NCBI RefSeq assembly: GCF_029760955.1
Contig: NZ_CP121682.1
Location: forward strand, 1-64,000
DNA length: 64,000 nucleotides
Source of the DNA: Streptomyces cathayae
GTDB taxonomy: Bacteria > Actinomycetota > Actinomycetes > Streptomycetales > Streptomycetaceae
Direction of reading: 5' to 3'
Under the pieces are notes generated by a model that was given only the letters and a program-made list of their open reading frames with translations, was not told the origin of the DNA and made no database searches. Position numbers and translations under genes: made by a program. Numbering within the stretch: position 1 is the first letter of the stretch; every line of letters starts with the position of its first letter. This document shows positions 27,699 to 35,662 of this stretch, piece by piece.

Positions 27699-28975
27699 GG
27701 CGCTTCGCAGGTGGGGCAGCCGGGCCGCGGCGGGGTGGCGGGAAGCCAGCGAAGTTCGGCGGTGCGGCCGAGGTCGAAGGGCGCGGCCCAGCCAGGTTGG
27801 CGGCGCAGTCCGATCAGGGCGTGTTCTCCGGGGAGGCGCTGATCGGGGTGTCCGGCGTGTTCGAGGAGGGTGGCGGCGGCGGTCTTCGCCGCGAGGTGGG
27901 CGACGAGGTGGAGGTCCGGGCCGACGGCGGTCATCGGTCGGTGTCGGGTTCCGGTGCCGTATCCGGCGTCCAGGGCGGGTTCGGGGTCGAGGCTGCCGGC
28001 TTCGGTGAGGCTGTGGCGGCGGCAGGTCAGGCAGCCGTGCCGGCGCCATGGGTGCAGCCGGATGATTTCGCCGAGGGCTCCGTACTGCAGAACGCAGGCA
28101 AGGATGGCGGTGCGGTCCGCGCGGCGGGCCAGGTGGCCGGTGACGCGGCGTGCGGCCACCCCGTCAGCCGTACACACGACGAGGTGGGTGTCCATGAGGA
28201 GGGCGCGGATCTGGTCGGCGTGCTCGATGACGTCCAGGGCGAGGGGGGTGACGGCGGTGTCGGGGCGCAGCTGGGTGAGTTCCTCAGCCAGTGCGGTGAC
28301 TTTGGTGCGGCCGATGTGCCTGCGGGAACTGGTGTGCCGGACGAGGTTGTGCCATTGGAGGCGGTCAGGATCGACGAGGGTGAGGTGCCCGATGCCGTAG
28401 CCGGCCAGCGCATGCGCGGTGGCCGAGCCGATACTCCCCGCCCCGACCAGCATGATGTGGGCATTCTGCAGTTCCTGTACGGGCCAGTGATGGTCGAGTT
28501 GCCGAATCCCGGTGGTTTCGGGCTCGGCCGACATCTCGAGGGGCTGGAAGCCCGCGCGGGTGACGTGCCAGGCGACGAGGTCGGGCAGACGGCTTTCGGG
28601 ATAAGCGTCCTTCACGCCGGGGGCGTGGGTGAGGGCGACATAGCCGCCGTCGCCCGGCGTCTTGAAACCGTTGGGGACGGCGTCCTTGAACACGTCAAGT
28701 TTCATGGCCGTGTCACGCCGTACTCGCAGGAGGTGCCAGAGCGCGTGCAGTTCGTTCTTGGCCCGGTACCAGTAGCCGGTAGGGCGGGAGTCGCAGCTGG
28801 CGAGCAGGCGGGGGGCGGGCGGCGGCGGGTCGACCGAGATGATGGAGCCGCCGCCCTCGGAGATTCCGCCTACCACAGCGAGGTCGTCCGGCTGGCTGAT
28901 ACGCAACGACAGCCGGCCCCATGCGCCCGAGGCGCGGAGTACGGTCGCGGCGTCCTGTGGAATGAGGATCAGCAC
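27695..28975 (-). CDS. ThiF/E1-like ubiquitin-activating enzyme of CBASS
   Basis: Intact 426-residue protein with a GTG start overlapping the E2 stop by 7 bp. Residues 1-165 form an N-terminal domain I cannot name. Residues ~172-400 are the ThiF/E1 adenylation domain: nucleotide-binding MLVGAGSIGSATAHALAG (178-184 core), LVDPDRLQWHNLVRH, and the later strand LVVCTADGVAARR. Two CxxC pairs (CLTC, CPTC) probably bind zinc. In most type II CBASS operons E1 and E2 are fused in one protein (Cap2); here they are separate genes. It would adenylate the CD-NTase C-terminus for transfer to E2. Confidence 0.85.
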   Translation of the reverse strand: MLILIPQDAATVLRASGAWGRLSLRISQPDDLAVVGGISEGGGSIISVDPPPPAPRLLASCDSRPTGYWYRAKNELHALWHLLRVRRDTAMKLDVFKDAVPNGFKTPGDGGYVALTHAPGVKDAYPESRLPDLVAWHVTRAGFQPLEMSAEPETTGIRQLDHHWPVQELQNAHIMLVGAGSIGSATAHALAGYGIGHLTLVDPDRLQWHNLVRHTSSRRHIGRTKVTALAEELTQLRPDTAVTPLALDVIEHADQIRALLMDTHLVVCTADGVAARRVTGHLARRADRTAILACVLQYGALGEIIRLHPWRRHGCLTCRRHSLTEAGSLDPEPALDAGYGTGTRHRPMTAVGPDLHLVAHLAAKTAAATLLEHAGHPDQRLPGEHALIGLRRQPGWAAPFDLGRTAELRWLPATPPRPGCPTCEAP

Positions 28976-29526
28976 GCGGGACCGTCCTGCCCGCCGTCCC
29001 CGGGTGGCGGGGGCTGGGCCAGGAAGTGGTCGAGCCGGTGGTCGGTGACGATGCCGCTGCCGGTCATCTCCTCGATCGCCTGGTATTTCATCAGCGCGTA
29101 CTCGATCCGCCAGCCGGCGGCCTTCAGTAGCAGGTCGACAACGGTCTCACGGCCCGTCCATACGTCGTCCTGCAGGAGGCACAGGCTGGCGTCTCCGTTG
29201 ACGTGCCAGATGTGCTGGGTCCACTCGAACGGGGCGGGCAGCGGGTCCAGCGGGATGATGCGCGGGGCCACCATGGGGTAAGCCTGGCTGTATGCCAGGC
29301 GCAGTCGGAGGCCGCTCTCGCCTATCCAGTCGGTGAGGTGGGTGGGCTCGGGCCGACCGAACGGCCAGCGCGGCAGCGTGCCCTCCCAGCTTCCCGCTCC
29401 CTCGTCACTGAAGACGAGGTCCGGGAAGTGGGCAGGGATCTCCTCCCGGTCTCGTCGCAGTCGGCGTGGTTCGCACTCCCACCAGGCGATGGGAGTGCGG
29501 GCGCCACAGACAGGTGCGGTCGTCAT
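28969..29526 (-). CDS. E2-like (UBC-fold) conjugating enzyme of CBASS
   Basis: Intact 185-residue protein. The UBC fold is recognisable: AYSQAYPMVAPRIIPLD (residues ~78-94, YPxxPPxI-type turn), then IWHVNGDASLCLLQDDVW with His108-Val-Asn110-Gly and the likely catalytic Cys116, then TVVDLLLKAAGWRIEYAL. E2-like proteins in CBASS carry the CD-NTase C-terminus as a thioester. The start overlaps the CD-NTase stop by ATGA, and the stop overlaps the E1 start, so the three are tightly coupled. Confidence 0.85.
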   Translation of the reverse strand: MTTAPVCGARTPIAWWECEPRRLRRDREEIPAHFPDLVFSDEGAGSWEGTLPRWPFGRPEPTHLTDWIGESGLRLRLAYSQAYPMVAPRIIPLDPLPAPFEWTQHIWHVNGDASLCLLQDDVWTGRETVVDLLLKAAGWRIEYALMKYQAIEEMTGSGIVTDHRLDHFLAQPPPPGDGGQDGPAC

Positions 29527-30497
29527 CCCTGGGGTGCGTCCTTGATGGGGCGGGGGCTGATGAGCGCGGGCGCGCCTATCAACGCGGTGCTCTTGGGGGC
29601 AGCGGCGGGAGCCGGGAAGTCCTCACCGAAGATCTCCTGCCACAACCGCAGCGCCTCGTCTGTGTCGCCTTCGGCCGCCGCCGTGCAGGCCTGGTCTGCC
29701 AGGTCCGCGGCTTCGGCGAACGCAGCCGACAGACCTTCGCGATCCAGGTCGGGCTGGATCTCGCCGCACAGACCGGCCGGGTCCCACACGCCTTCGTTGA
29801 CCCGGGTCGCGGCGGCGGTGAAGAACGTCTTCAACCCCTGGCAACGGTTGCCGGACGCGGGCAGGCACTGCAGGGCAAGGACCTCCATGACGAGGGACTT
29901 GATGCGCCCTTCGACCTGCACGTCGAGTCGCCACTGCTTGAGCAGCCTGACCAGCGGCCGGAAGTACGACCAGTCCCGCTGGTGTTCGGCCACCATGTTG
30001 ATCAGGTATTCGGGGTTGGCTGGCACCCATCGGGCGCTGAGCTGCTCGGGGATGAGCAGCGAGTTGTCAGGCTGGCGCAGCGCGGCCATGACGTCGACGG
30101 TGAAGGCCTCCGGGTCGTCGGGGTCGTCGAGGAAGCACTTGACGGCGTGGTTGCGCAGCAGGGTGTGCCGAACCACGGTGGCGTGAGTGCCTTTGCTCTG
30201 GCTCAGCAGCCGGTTGACCTGGGAGCGGATGTGCTCGAGGGCCTCCTCCGCGCTCGGCCCGCTGCTCCCCCACTCGGGGTGTTCGTCCGGGTCGTAGACG
30301 ACGACGATGTCAACGTCGTGGATGGGCTTGAGCTGCGTGCTGCGGCTCAAGGAGCCCGATCCGAACGTCTCGAGGACGTCGGGCTCTTTCAGCAGCGCCT
30401 CCTTGAACAGGTCCCGGCGCCCGCGGGCCAGCCGCGTTTTCTTGATGTCCTCGTCGACGGACTTCTGCAGCGCGTCGAATGCCTCGTCGATCCCCAT
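29523..30497 (-). CDS. cdnC: CD-NTase (cGAS/DncV-like nucleotidyltransferase) of CBASS
   Basis: 324 residues from the ATG at 30497, chosen because it gives the family's normal N-terminus (MGIDEAFDALQKSVDEDIKK) about 45 residues before the active site. Catalytic motif: FGSGSLSRSTQLKPIHDVDI with GSGS at 46-49 and metal-binding D61/D63; third acidic residue D135 in FTVDVMAAL. The helical second domain follows (FRPLVRLLKQWRLDV). The enzyme makes cyclic oligonucleotide signals upon phage infection. The clade and hence the product cannot be read from sequence alone; SAVED-partnered enzymes often make tri- or tetranucleotides. The symbol is tentative. Confidence 0.85.
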   Translation of the reverse strand: MGIDEAFDALQKSVDEDIKKTRLARGRRDLFKEALLKEPDVLETFGSGSLSRSTQLKPIHDVDIVVVYDPDEHPEWGSSGPSAEEALEHIRSQVNRLLSQSKGTHATVVRHTLLRNHAVKCFLDDPDDPEAFTVDVMAALRQPDNSLLIPEQLSARWVPANPEYLINMVAEHQRDWSYFRPLVRLLKQWRLDVQVEGRIKSLVMEVLALQCLPASGNRCQGLKTFFTAAATRVNEGVWDPAGLCGEIQPDLDREGLSAAFAEAADLADQACTAAAEGDTDEALRLWQEIFGEDFPAPAAAPKSTALIGAPALISPRPIKDAPQG

Positions 30498-30959
30498 GCG
30501 GTGTGCCTCCTCGGGCTCGCCGTTCAGCCCGGGCACGCCCCGGCCGCGGCTCCTGCGAGGCGCGGCCGAAAACGGACGTTCGATGGCTGCTCGTTCCCAC
30601 GGTACGGGCACCCGCTGACAACGCCCCTGGGACCAGGTCGCGTTGATCTTCATGGCGTGGGGTGTCCCGTACCGTGCCGCCGATCCGGCTGCCGAGGGGC
30701 AACGCATCGAGCAATCAGGAGGCTGCCCCGTCAGGCATGGAACGCTCGCCCCGCGAAGCGGGATCGCACGAGGGTGCGCTCCCGTAAGAGCGCACCCCGG
30801 CCGACGAGCTGGGGGGACATGGGATGTTTCGGGCAGTTGAGGCGGCCTCGTCGTCATCAACCTCCCGCACGGCATGCGTTCAGCCACGGCACGTCGCAAC
30901 GGGGCGAAGGTTGCCTGATGCGGCGCTAAGATCATCGAGCTGAGTGTTGAGGGGGCAGC
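30498..30959. promoter_or_regulatory. CBASS upstream/intergenic region with a strong hairpin
   Basis: This 462-bp stretch separates the CD-NTase start from the divergent membrane protein start. It contains a perfect 10-bp stem (GGGTGCGCTC, loop CCGTAA) at 30772-30797 next to a smaller CCCGC-GAA-GCGGG hairpin at about 30760. Promoters for both directions should lie here. No clear -10/-35 pair was identified. Confidence 0.4.
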
Positions 30960-31891
30960 ATGGCCGTCGCCATAGTCGACGCCGTCAGGCTCGCGAAGGC
31001 GAACCGACGGAGGTACGAGCGTCTACTTGAGTGCCACGAGGAGCTCAACCAGCGGGCAGCCGCGGAGAACGCCGCCCAGCACAAGGCACGGCAGACGCTC
31101 TACGACGAGGCCCTCGTCCCCTTCTATGACGTTTTTCGGCGGCTCAAGCACGCCGATCTGGTCGATCTGGCCGCGATCGAGATGCCAACCGTCGGCGGCG
31201 ACGTGGACATTGTGCTCCGGCGATTGCGCGAACGCGCTGTGACGGCCGCTGTCGGCGCGCTGGCGGCGGCGCGCTCGCAGGTTACGGCGCCTGGGCAGGC
31301 ACCTACCTCGCGGTGGGCGCCTTCGCCTCCGCCTCGACCGGCACGGCGATATCGGGGTTGTCCGGGGCGGCCGCCACCAGTGCCACGCTCGCATGGCTGG
31401 GAGGCGGGTCTCTTGCCGCAGGCGGTGGCGGGGTGGCGGCCGGGACAACGGTGCTGTCCGTGATCGTCGCGGCTCCAGCCGTTCTCTCGCTGGCTGCCAT
31501 CGTGGAGTGGCAGGGCCGCGCAGCCAGACGCGGCCAGCGGGAGATGGCGCAGGACCTGGAGCGGGCCGAGACGGAGATGAGCGCGGCGGAGGATGCGGCG
31601 TCCGCACTGTACGCGCGCAGCAAGGACATACGTCGCGTCCTGCGGGACCTTCGGTTCATCCTGGTAAGACGGCTGCCGTCATTCACCGCGCTGACCGAAG
31701 CGTGCGACGACTTCACCCGGTACGACTCCCGTCAGCGCGCCGAGGTAGCCACGATGGTGGATCTCGCCGGCCTCGCCGTCATGGTCATGAGTTGCCCGAT
31801 CACGGACGCGGATGGACAGTTGACCGAGGAATCGGGGCTGGTCGTCGCCGACGCCGAGGCCCGGCTGCGGGTGTTGGACACCGAGGCGTGA
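30960..31891 (+). pseudogene. Glycine-zipper-type membrane protein of unknown function, one frameshift
   Basis: The ATG at 30960 starts a helical, charged N-terminal region (ANRRRYERLLECHEELNQRA, LYDEALVPFYDVFRRLKHA). One indel near 31275 leads to a long glycine/alanine-rich hydrophobic stretch: TYLAVGAFASASTGTAISGL, SGAAATSATLAWLGGGSLAA, GTTVLSVIVAAPAVLSLAAI. A coiled coil follows (QREMAQDLERAETEMSAAED). About 310 residues when repaired. It lies between the SAVED effector and the CD-NTase but on the opposite strand. The layout resembles pore-like or membrane-remodelling proteins; whether it belongs to CBASS is open. Confidence 0.5.
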
Positions 31892-31902
31892 GCGGGCAGG
31901 GT

Positions 31903-33370
31903 TTACGCGTCGACGACGAACGCCTTCTCATACACCTGCTGTCCGTTGACGTCCTCATACACAGTGGTGGGTCGCAAGCGGTTCCACCGATTGCCCAGCA
32001 GCAGAGCCAGGCCCATCGGGCGGCCTGGAACAGGTGGATCGCTGGATGTGTGCGGCAGGCACGACGCAGCAGGCCCCGGATTCCGACGGCCAGTGCGCTG
32101 GCCGTGGCCGCATCCGGGATCGCGTTGTCCTTCGCGCCGCCGGGTGGGCGCAGCACCAGCAGACGGGAGACGGGTATCTGCTGCTCCCGCAGAAAGTCCA
32201 GCACGTCCTCGGTGGGGTCGACAGCGACGCCTATGGCCACGGCGAGGTCCGGTCCGAGACCGAGAGCGTGCTCATCAACATCCGGGGCCAGCACAGCGTC
32301 GTACTCGGCAGCGGACGACCAGACCTGTCCGCGCTGGGCCACGGCCAAATCGACTCCGGTCACCATGCGGAAAGCCGCGCCGACCACAAACGCGGGTGCG
32401 AGACGCAGGCTGCCGGTGACGGCGATGGAGGTCGTGCCCGGCGGCATCGAAACGGTGCCGCTTCGATGTCCGCCTGCAACTGCGCCCAGGTCGCCGGGGC
32501 AAGCGGACGCCGCTTCACGTAGGGCGAGGCGCCCTCGAAGTGGTCCGCCCAGTCCACCGCGTAGTCGGCGTCCTCCGCCATCGGGTCCGGTTTCAGCGTG
32601 GCGACGGAAAGCACCGCCCGTGACGAGCCGGCCTCCAGACGCAGAGACTGGATCGCCTCCCTGACATCCGCCAGAGACAGCCTGCGCTGCCCATCGGCGA
32701 CTTGGCGCGCCACCCAGTCCGCTCCGGCGTGCATAGCCCCCTCGTCGAACCGTAGCCCCGCAGCAAACATCAGCATCTGCAGGTGCTCATGCAGGTGCAG
32801 CACGTCCCGTGCCAGGTCGAAGCGCAGCACCTTCAGAAGATCCAGCAGCCTGTCCTCGCTCAACCCGATGCCGGCGGCCCAACGACTGCGCGCTTGCCCC
32901 TTCTTCGAACGCGGTCCCTGCTGCGCCGCCTTCGGCACGAGCAACTGGGTGCGGGAATCCCGCAGCGAGATCAGCGGATCCCCGGCGTCCGGGGACCGGT
33001 TACTCAACAACGCAAGATCAACCGGCAAGCCGTCCCCGGCGAGTTGCTGCCAAGCCTGTGCCACCTTGCGCAGGATCGACGGACCGCCCTGGTCGCTCGG
33101 CTTGAGCAAGTACTCCTCGTTGACAGGTGAGGAACTGTCCGCGGCGTATTTGACCTGCATATAGGTATGCGGTGGCTCCGTACGGTACAGGACAACGTCA
33201 TCCACGTTCCCCACACCATCCATCTCGACGCCCACCGCCACCACCGGGTTCGGCACGCGCATCGCCGCGTCCCGTACCGCTGTGACGCAGCCCTGCCACG
33301 CGACCAGCCACTGGTACCGGTCACCGGCGATACGAACACCCGTCGAACTCGGGGCAGGCAAGTCAGACAC
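31903..33370 (-). pseudogene. cap4: CBASS effector: nuclease-SAVED protein (Cap4-like), frameshifted
   Basis: GTG start at 33370 has a good GGGAGG site 9 bases upstream. N-terminal domain: GVRIAGDRYQWLVAWQGC, then AVGVEMDGVGNVDDVVLY and TYMQVKYAADSSS, a DUF4297-like PD-(D/E)xK pattern (D57/D58, Q72-V-K74). After one indel near 32450 the C-terminal SAVED domain follows: SIAVTGSLRLAPAFVVGAAF, AVAIGVAVDPTEDVLDFL, HPAIHLFQAAPMGLALLLG (after an indel near 32020) and TVYEDVNGQQVYEKAFVVD. SAVED binds the cyclic nucleotide and triggers DNA degradation. About 489 residues, normal for Cap4. It lies upstream of the cdn-E2-E1-JAB operon on the same strand, 1.4 kb away. Confidence 0.75.
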
Positions 33371-33749
33371 GGAACGCAACCTCCCACTCGAGGCCGCCAT
33401 ACCGCAGCCACCGGGCAAATCATCGCCCTCGCCCCTTCGCCGTGCCCACCCCCCGGCGCCGAGAGACCATAGCGCTGAACATGGCGTTCACAAGCCCGCC
33501 CGGGACCTGGCGAGCTTGAAAAGATCGACGGGAGATCGCAGCAGGCATCCGCACTCCCTCAGGTCCCTGCTCTATACGCGTCCAAGGTCACTTGATGTGA
33601 GTCCAGGGCAAGTTGCGGCGAGCCAGTTCAGAGGCCTACGGATCAGAGAACCTGCAGGTAAGCAGCTCTCAGATGTTGTCCGAACGCAGTTGAGGTGCTC
33701 CAGGTCAGAAAGGCCAGCCGAACACCAAGATCACATCATCTCTAGCTGG
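33371..33749. other. Intergenic region without recognisable gene
   Basis: The sequence becomes less GC-rich than its surroundings between about 33540 and 33760. No protein frame with family similarity, RNA gene or repeat was recognised. It lies between the CBASS effector start and the helicase relic, so a promoter for the effector is expected near 33371-33480. Confidence 0.4.
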
Positions 33750-33913
33750 TCGCGACACCACGCGGCCACGCTGAGGAGCTCGCGGTCGACGGCGAGACCG
33801 AGCCGGTGATCGTCAAGCTGGGCGTATGGATCTCCAACACCAAAACCAGGCGGGACAAGCTCAGCGCGGAGCAGCTGGCCGCGCTGCGGAAGTTGGGCGT
33901 GGAATGGGCGTAG
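33750..33913 (+). pseudogene. Helicase-associated (HA) domain relic
   Basis: A short frame reads RGHAEELAVDGETEPVIVKL, then GVWISNTKTRRDKLSAEQL and AALRKLGVEWA before the stop at 33913. This is the last HA repeat of a helicase of the type found at 16360-20018, and the rest of the gene is missing. Two HA-helicase remnants thus flank the transposition/CBASS block on both sides. Confidence 0.65.
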
Positions 33914-34114
33914 CGACCTTTGACAGGATCTGTCGCCAGCTACTGCCACTCATACGTCGCCCATCGTTGAGGCTCTCACACGGTACGTTGCCCTTGCCGA
34001 AAACCTCATCCGCCGAGGTAGGAGCCGGTGTGCGGGATGCGCGGGTTCTCGAGCACGGACGCTGGAATCGGTGCTCTCGCGGGACTGGCGATCACCCCGG
34101 CATGATGGCTGCTC

Positions 34115-35212
34115 GTGCTGCTACGACTGGCTTACCTGACCGTGACGAACGCGTTCGCCGTGCTGCGCCTGCTGCCCATGAGCGACCGGGACATGGAAAC
34201 GGAGATCCTCGCCCTCCGGCATCAGATCACGGTGCTGGAGCGCCAACTCGGTGGCGAAAAGGTTCGGTTCTCCCCGAACGATCGCGCGTTCCTGGCGGCG
34301 TTGCTGCACCGCCTGCCCTCGCAGGTGCTGCGCAGGATACGGCTGGTGGTGCGTCCGGACACCGTGCTGCGCTGGCACCGCGATCTGGTCGCACGCCGCC
34401 ACGCTGCGCGCTCCCGGCCCAAGCGCCCGGGAAGGCCGCGGACCGTGCGCTCCATCCGGCTGCTGGTGCTGCGGCTCGCCCGCGAGAACTCCAACTGGGG
34501 ATACCGCCGCATCCATGGCGAACTCCTCGTTCTGGGCGTTACGGTGGCCGCCTCCACCGTCTGGGAAATCTTGAAGGAGGCCGGCATCGACCCGGCGCCC
34601 GAGCGGGCCTCGAGCACCTGGGCGGGCTTCCTGCGTTCCCAGGCCGACGCGCTCCTGGCGTGCGACTTCTTCGAGACCGTCACCTTGTCCGGGGCCCGCT
34701 TGTACGTGTTCGCCGCGATCGAGCACGCGAACCGCCGGATCCGGGTCCTCGGCGCCACCGCGCACCCCACCGCATCCTGGGTGACGCACGTCGCGAAGAA
34801 CCTCGTCATGGACCTCGAAGACGCCGGCTGCCGGGCCAGGTTCCTGATCCGGGACCGGGACGGGAAGTTCCCGCGGTTGTTCGACGAGGTACTCAAGGAC
34901 GCGGGTATCGAGGTGGTGCTCAGCGGAGTACGGATGCCGCGCATGAACTCAATCATGGAGCGGTGGGTGCAGACCTGTCGGCGCGAGCTGCTGGACCGCA
35001 CCCTGATCTGGAACCAGCGACACCTGCTCCACGCGCTACGCGAGTTCGAAAACTTCTACAACTCCCACCGGCCCCATCAAGGCATCGCCAACGCCCGCCC
35101 GCTACGCCCCTTGCCGATGCCGATCAGCGATCCGAAGCAGATCACCCGCCTCGACATACGACGACGCCAACGACTCGGCGGCATCCTCCACGAGTACCGA
35201 CATGCCGCATGA
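34115..35212 (+). CDS. Integrase-core (rve) DDE transposase
   Basis: Intact 365-residue protein from a GTG at 34115. The N-terminal region TEILALRHQITVLERQLGG and RENSNWGYRRIHGELLVLG is the HTH part of this IS3-like single-ORF group. Catalytic residues: Asp in LLACDFFETVTLSG, Asp in FLIRDRDGKFPRLF, Glu in RMNSIMERWVQTCRRELLDR, then FNSHRPHQGI-type end (NFYNSHRPHQGIANARPL). It is the intact relative of the fragment at 4010-4256. Inverted ends were not identified. Confidence 0.85.
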   Translation: MLLRLAYLTVTNAFAVLRLLPMSDRDMETEILALRHQITVLERQLGGEKVRFSPNDRAFLAALLHRLPSQVLRRIRLVVRPDTVLRWHRDLVARRHAARSRPKRPGRPRTVRSIRLLVLRLARENSNWGYRRIHGELLVLGVTVAASTVWEILKEAGIDPAPERASSTWAGFLRSQADALLACDFFETVTLSGARLYVFAAIEHANRRIRVLGATAHPTASWVTHVAKNLVMDLEDAGCRARFLIRDRDGKFPRLFDEVLKDAGIEVVLSGVRMPRMNSIMERWVQTCRRELLDRTLIWNQRHLLHALREFENFYNSHRPHQGIANARPLRPLPMPISDPKQITRLDIRRRQRLGGILHEYRHAA

Positions 35213-35393
35213 CCTGCGCGGATGAGCTTTTCGGCAGGCGCAGTGCTCCCGCAGCCAATCGGCCGGGAGCCGCTGACTGAAGCCCAACCGCGCCGCTTCC
35301 TGCTTCAGCAGGAGGAACTGGTCGGTGTCCACGGCTCGGATCGTCCGCGGCAGCACTGCAGTCATGCCGCGATCATGCCACCAGACGACGCCG

Positions 35394-35507
35394 GTGGGGC
35401 CAGCTCGCACCGACAGCCGGGGCCACTTGAAACCGTCACACCGCCCCAATCGATCTCTGGGTGGGGCCACTTCAGACCGTCCGAGTGGGGCCGACTCAAA
35501 CCGTCAC
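35394..35507. repeat. Short direct repeats resembling an IS21-type element end
   Basis: Related copies of a ~20-bp unit occur at 35419 (GGGGCCACTTGAAACCGTCA), 35463 (GGGGCCACTTCAGACCGTCC) and 35487 (GGGGCCGACTCAAACCGTCA), with a weaker copy near 35394. Arrays of such terminal repeats are typical of IS21-family ends. No istA/istB gene is adjacent. Just after it, 35500-35577 reads TEGFTAEVMCRFLDRLAGHF, a scrap of an IS630-type DDE domain. Confidence 0.45.
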
Positions 35508-35662
35508 GGCCACCGAGGGCTTCACCGCCGAGGTGATGTGCCGCTTCCTGGACCGGCTCGCAGGCCACTTCGACTCCAATGGGCAACTACCACCGTTCGG
35601 CCTGTGTCAATCGTGTTGATCACCATGCTGTGGCGCCTGTGCATCTGGGCTACGTTTCCGGA

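Noticed and set aside
27797..29281. A 494-codon plus-strand frame opposite E1 and E2.
   Set aside because: Antisense shadow of two intact CBASS genes with clear catalytic motifs.
35102..35470. A minus-strand frame of 122 codons over the 3' end of the rve transposase.
   Set aside because: Part of it (FLLLKQEAARLGFSQ) looks protein-like but it overlaps an intact transposase and the repeat array, and no family was recognised.
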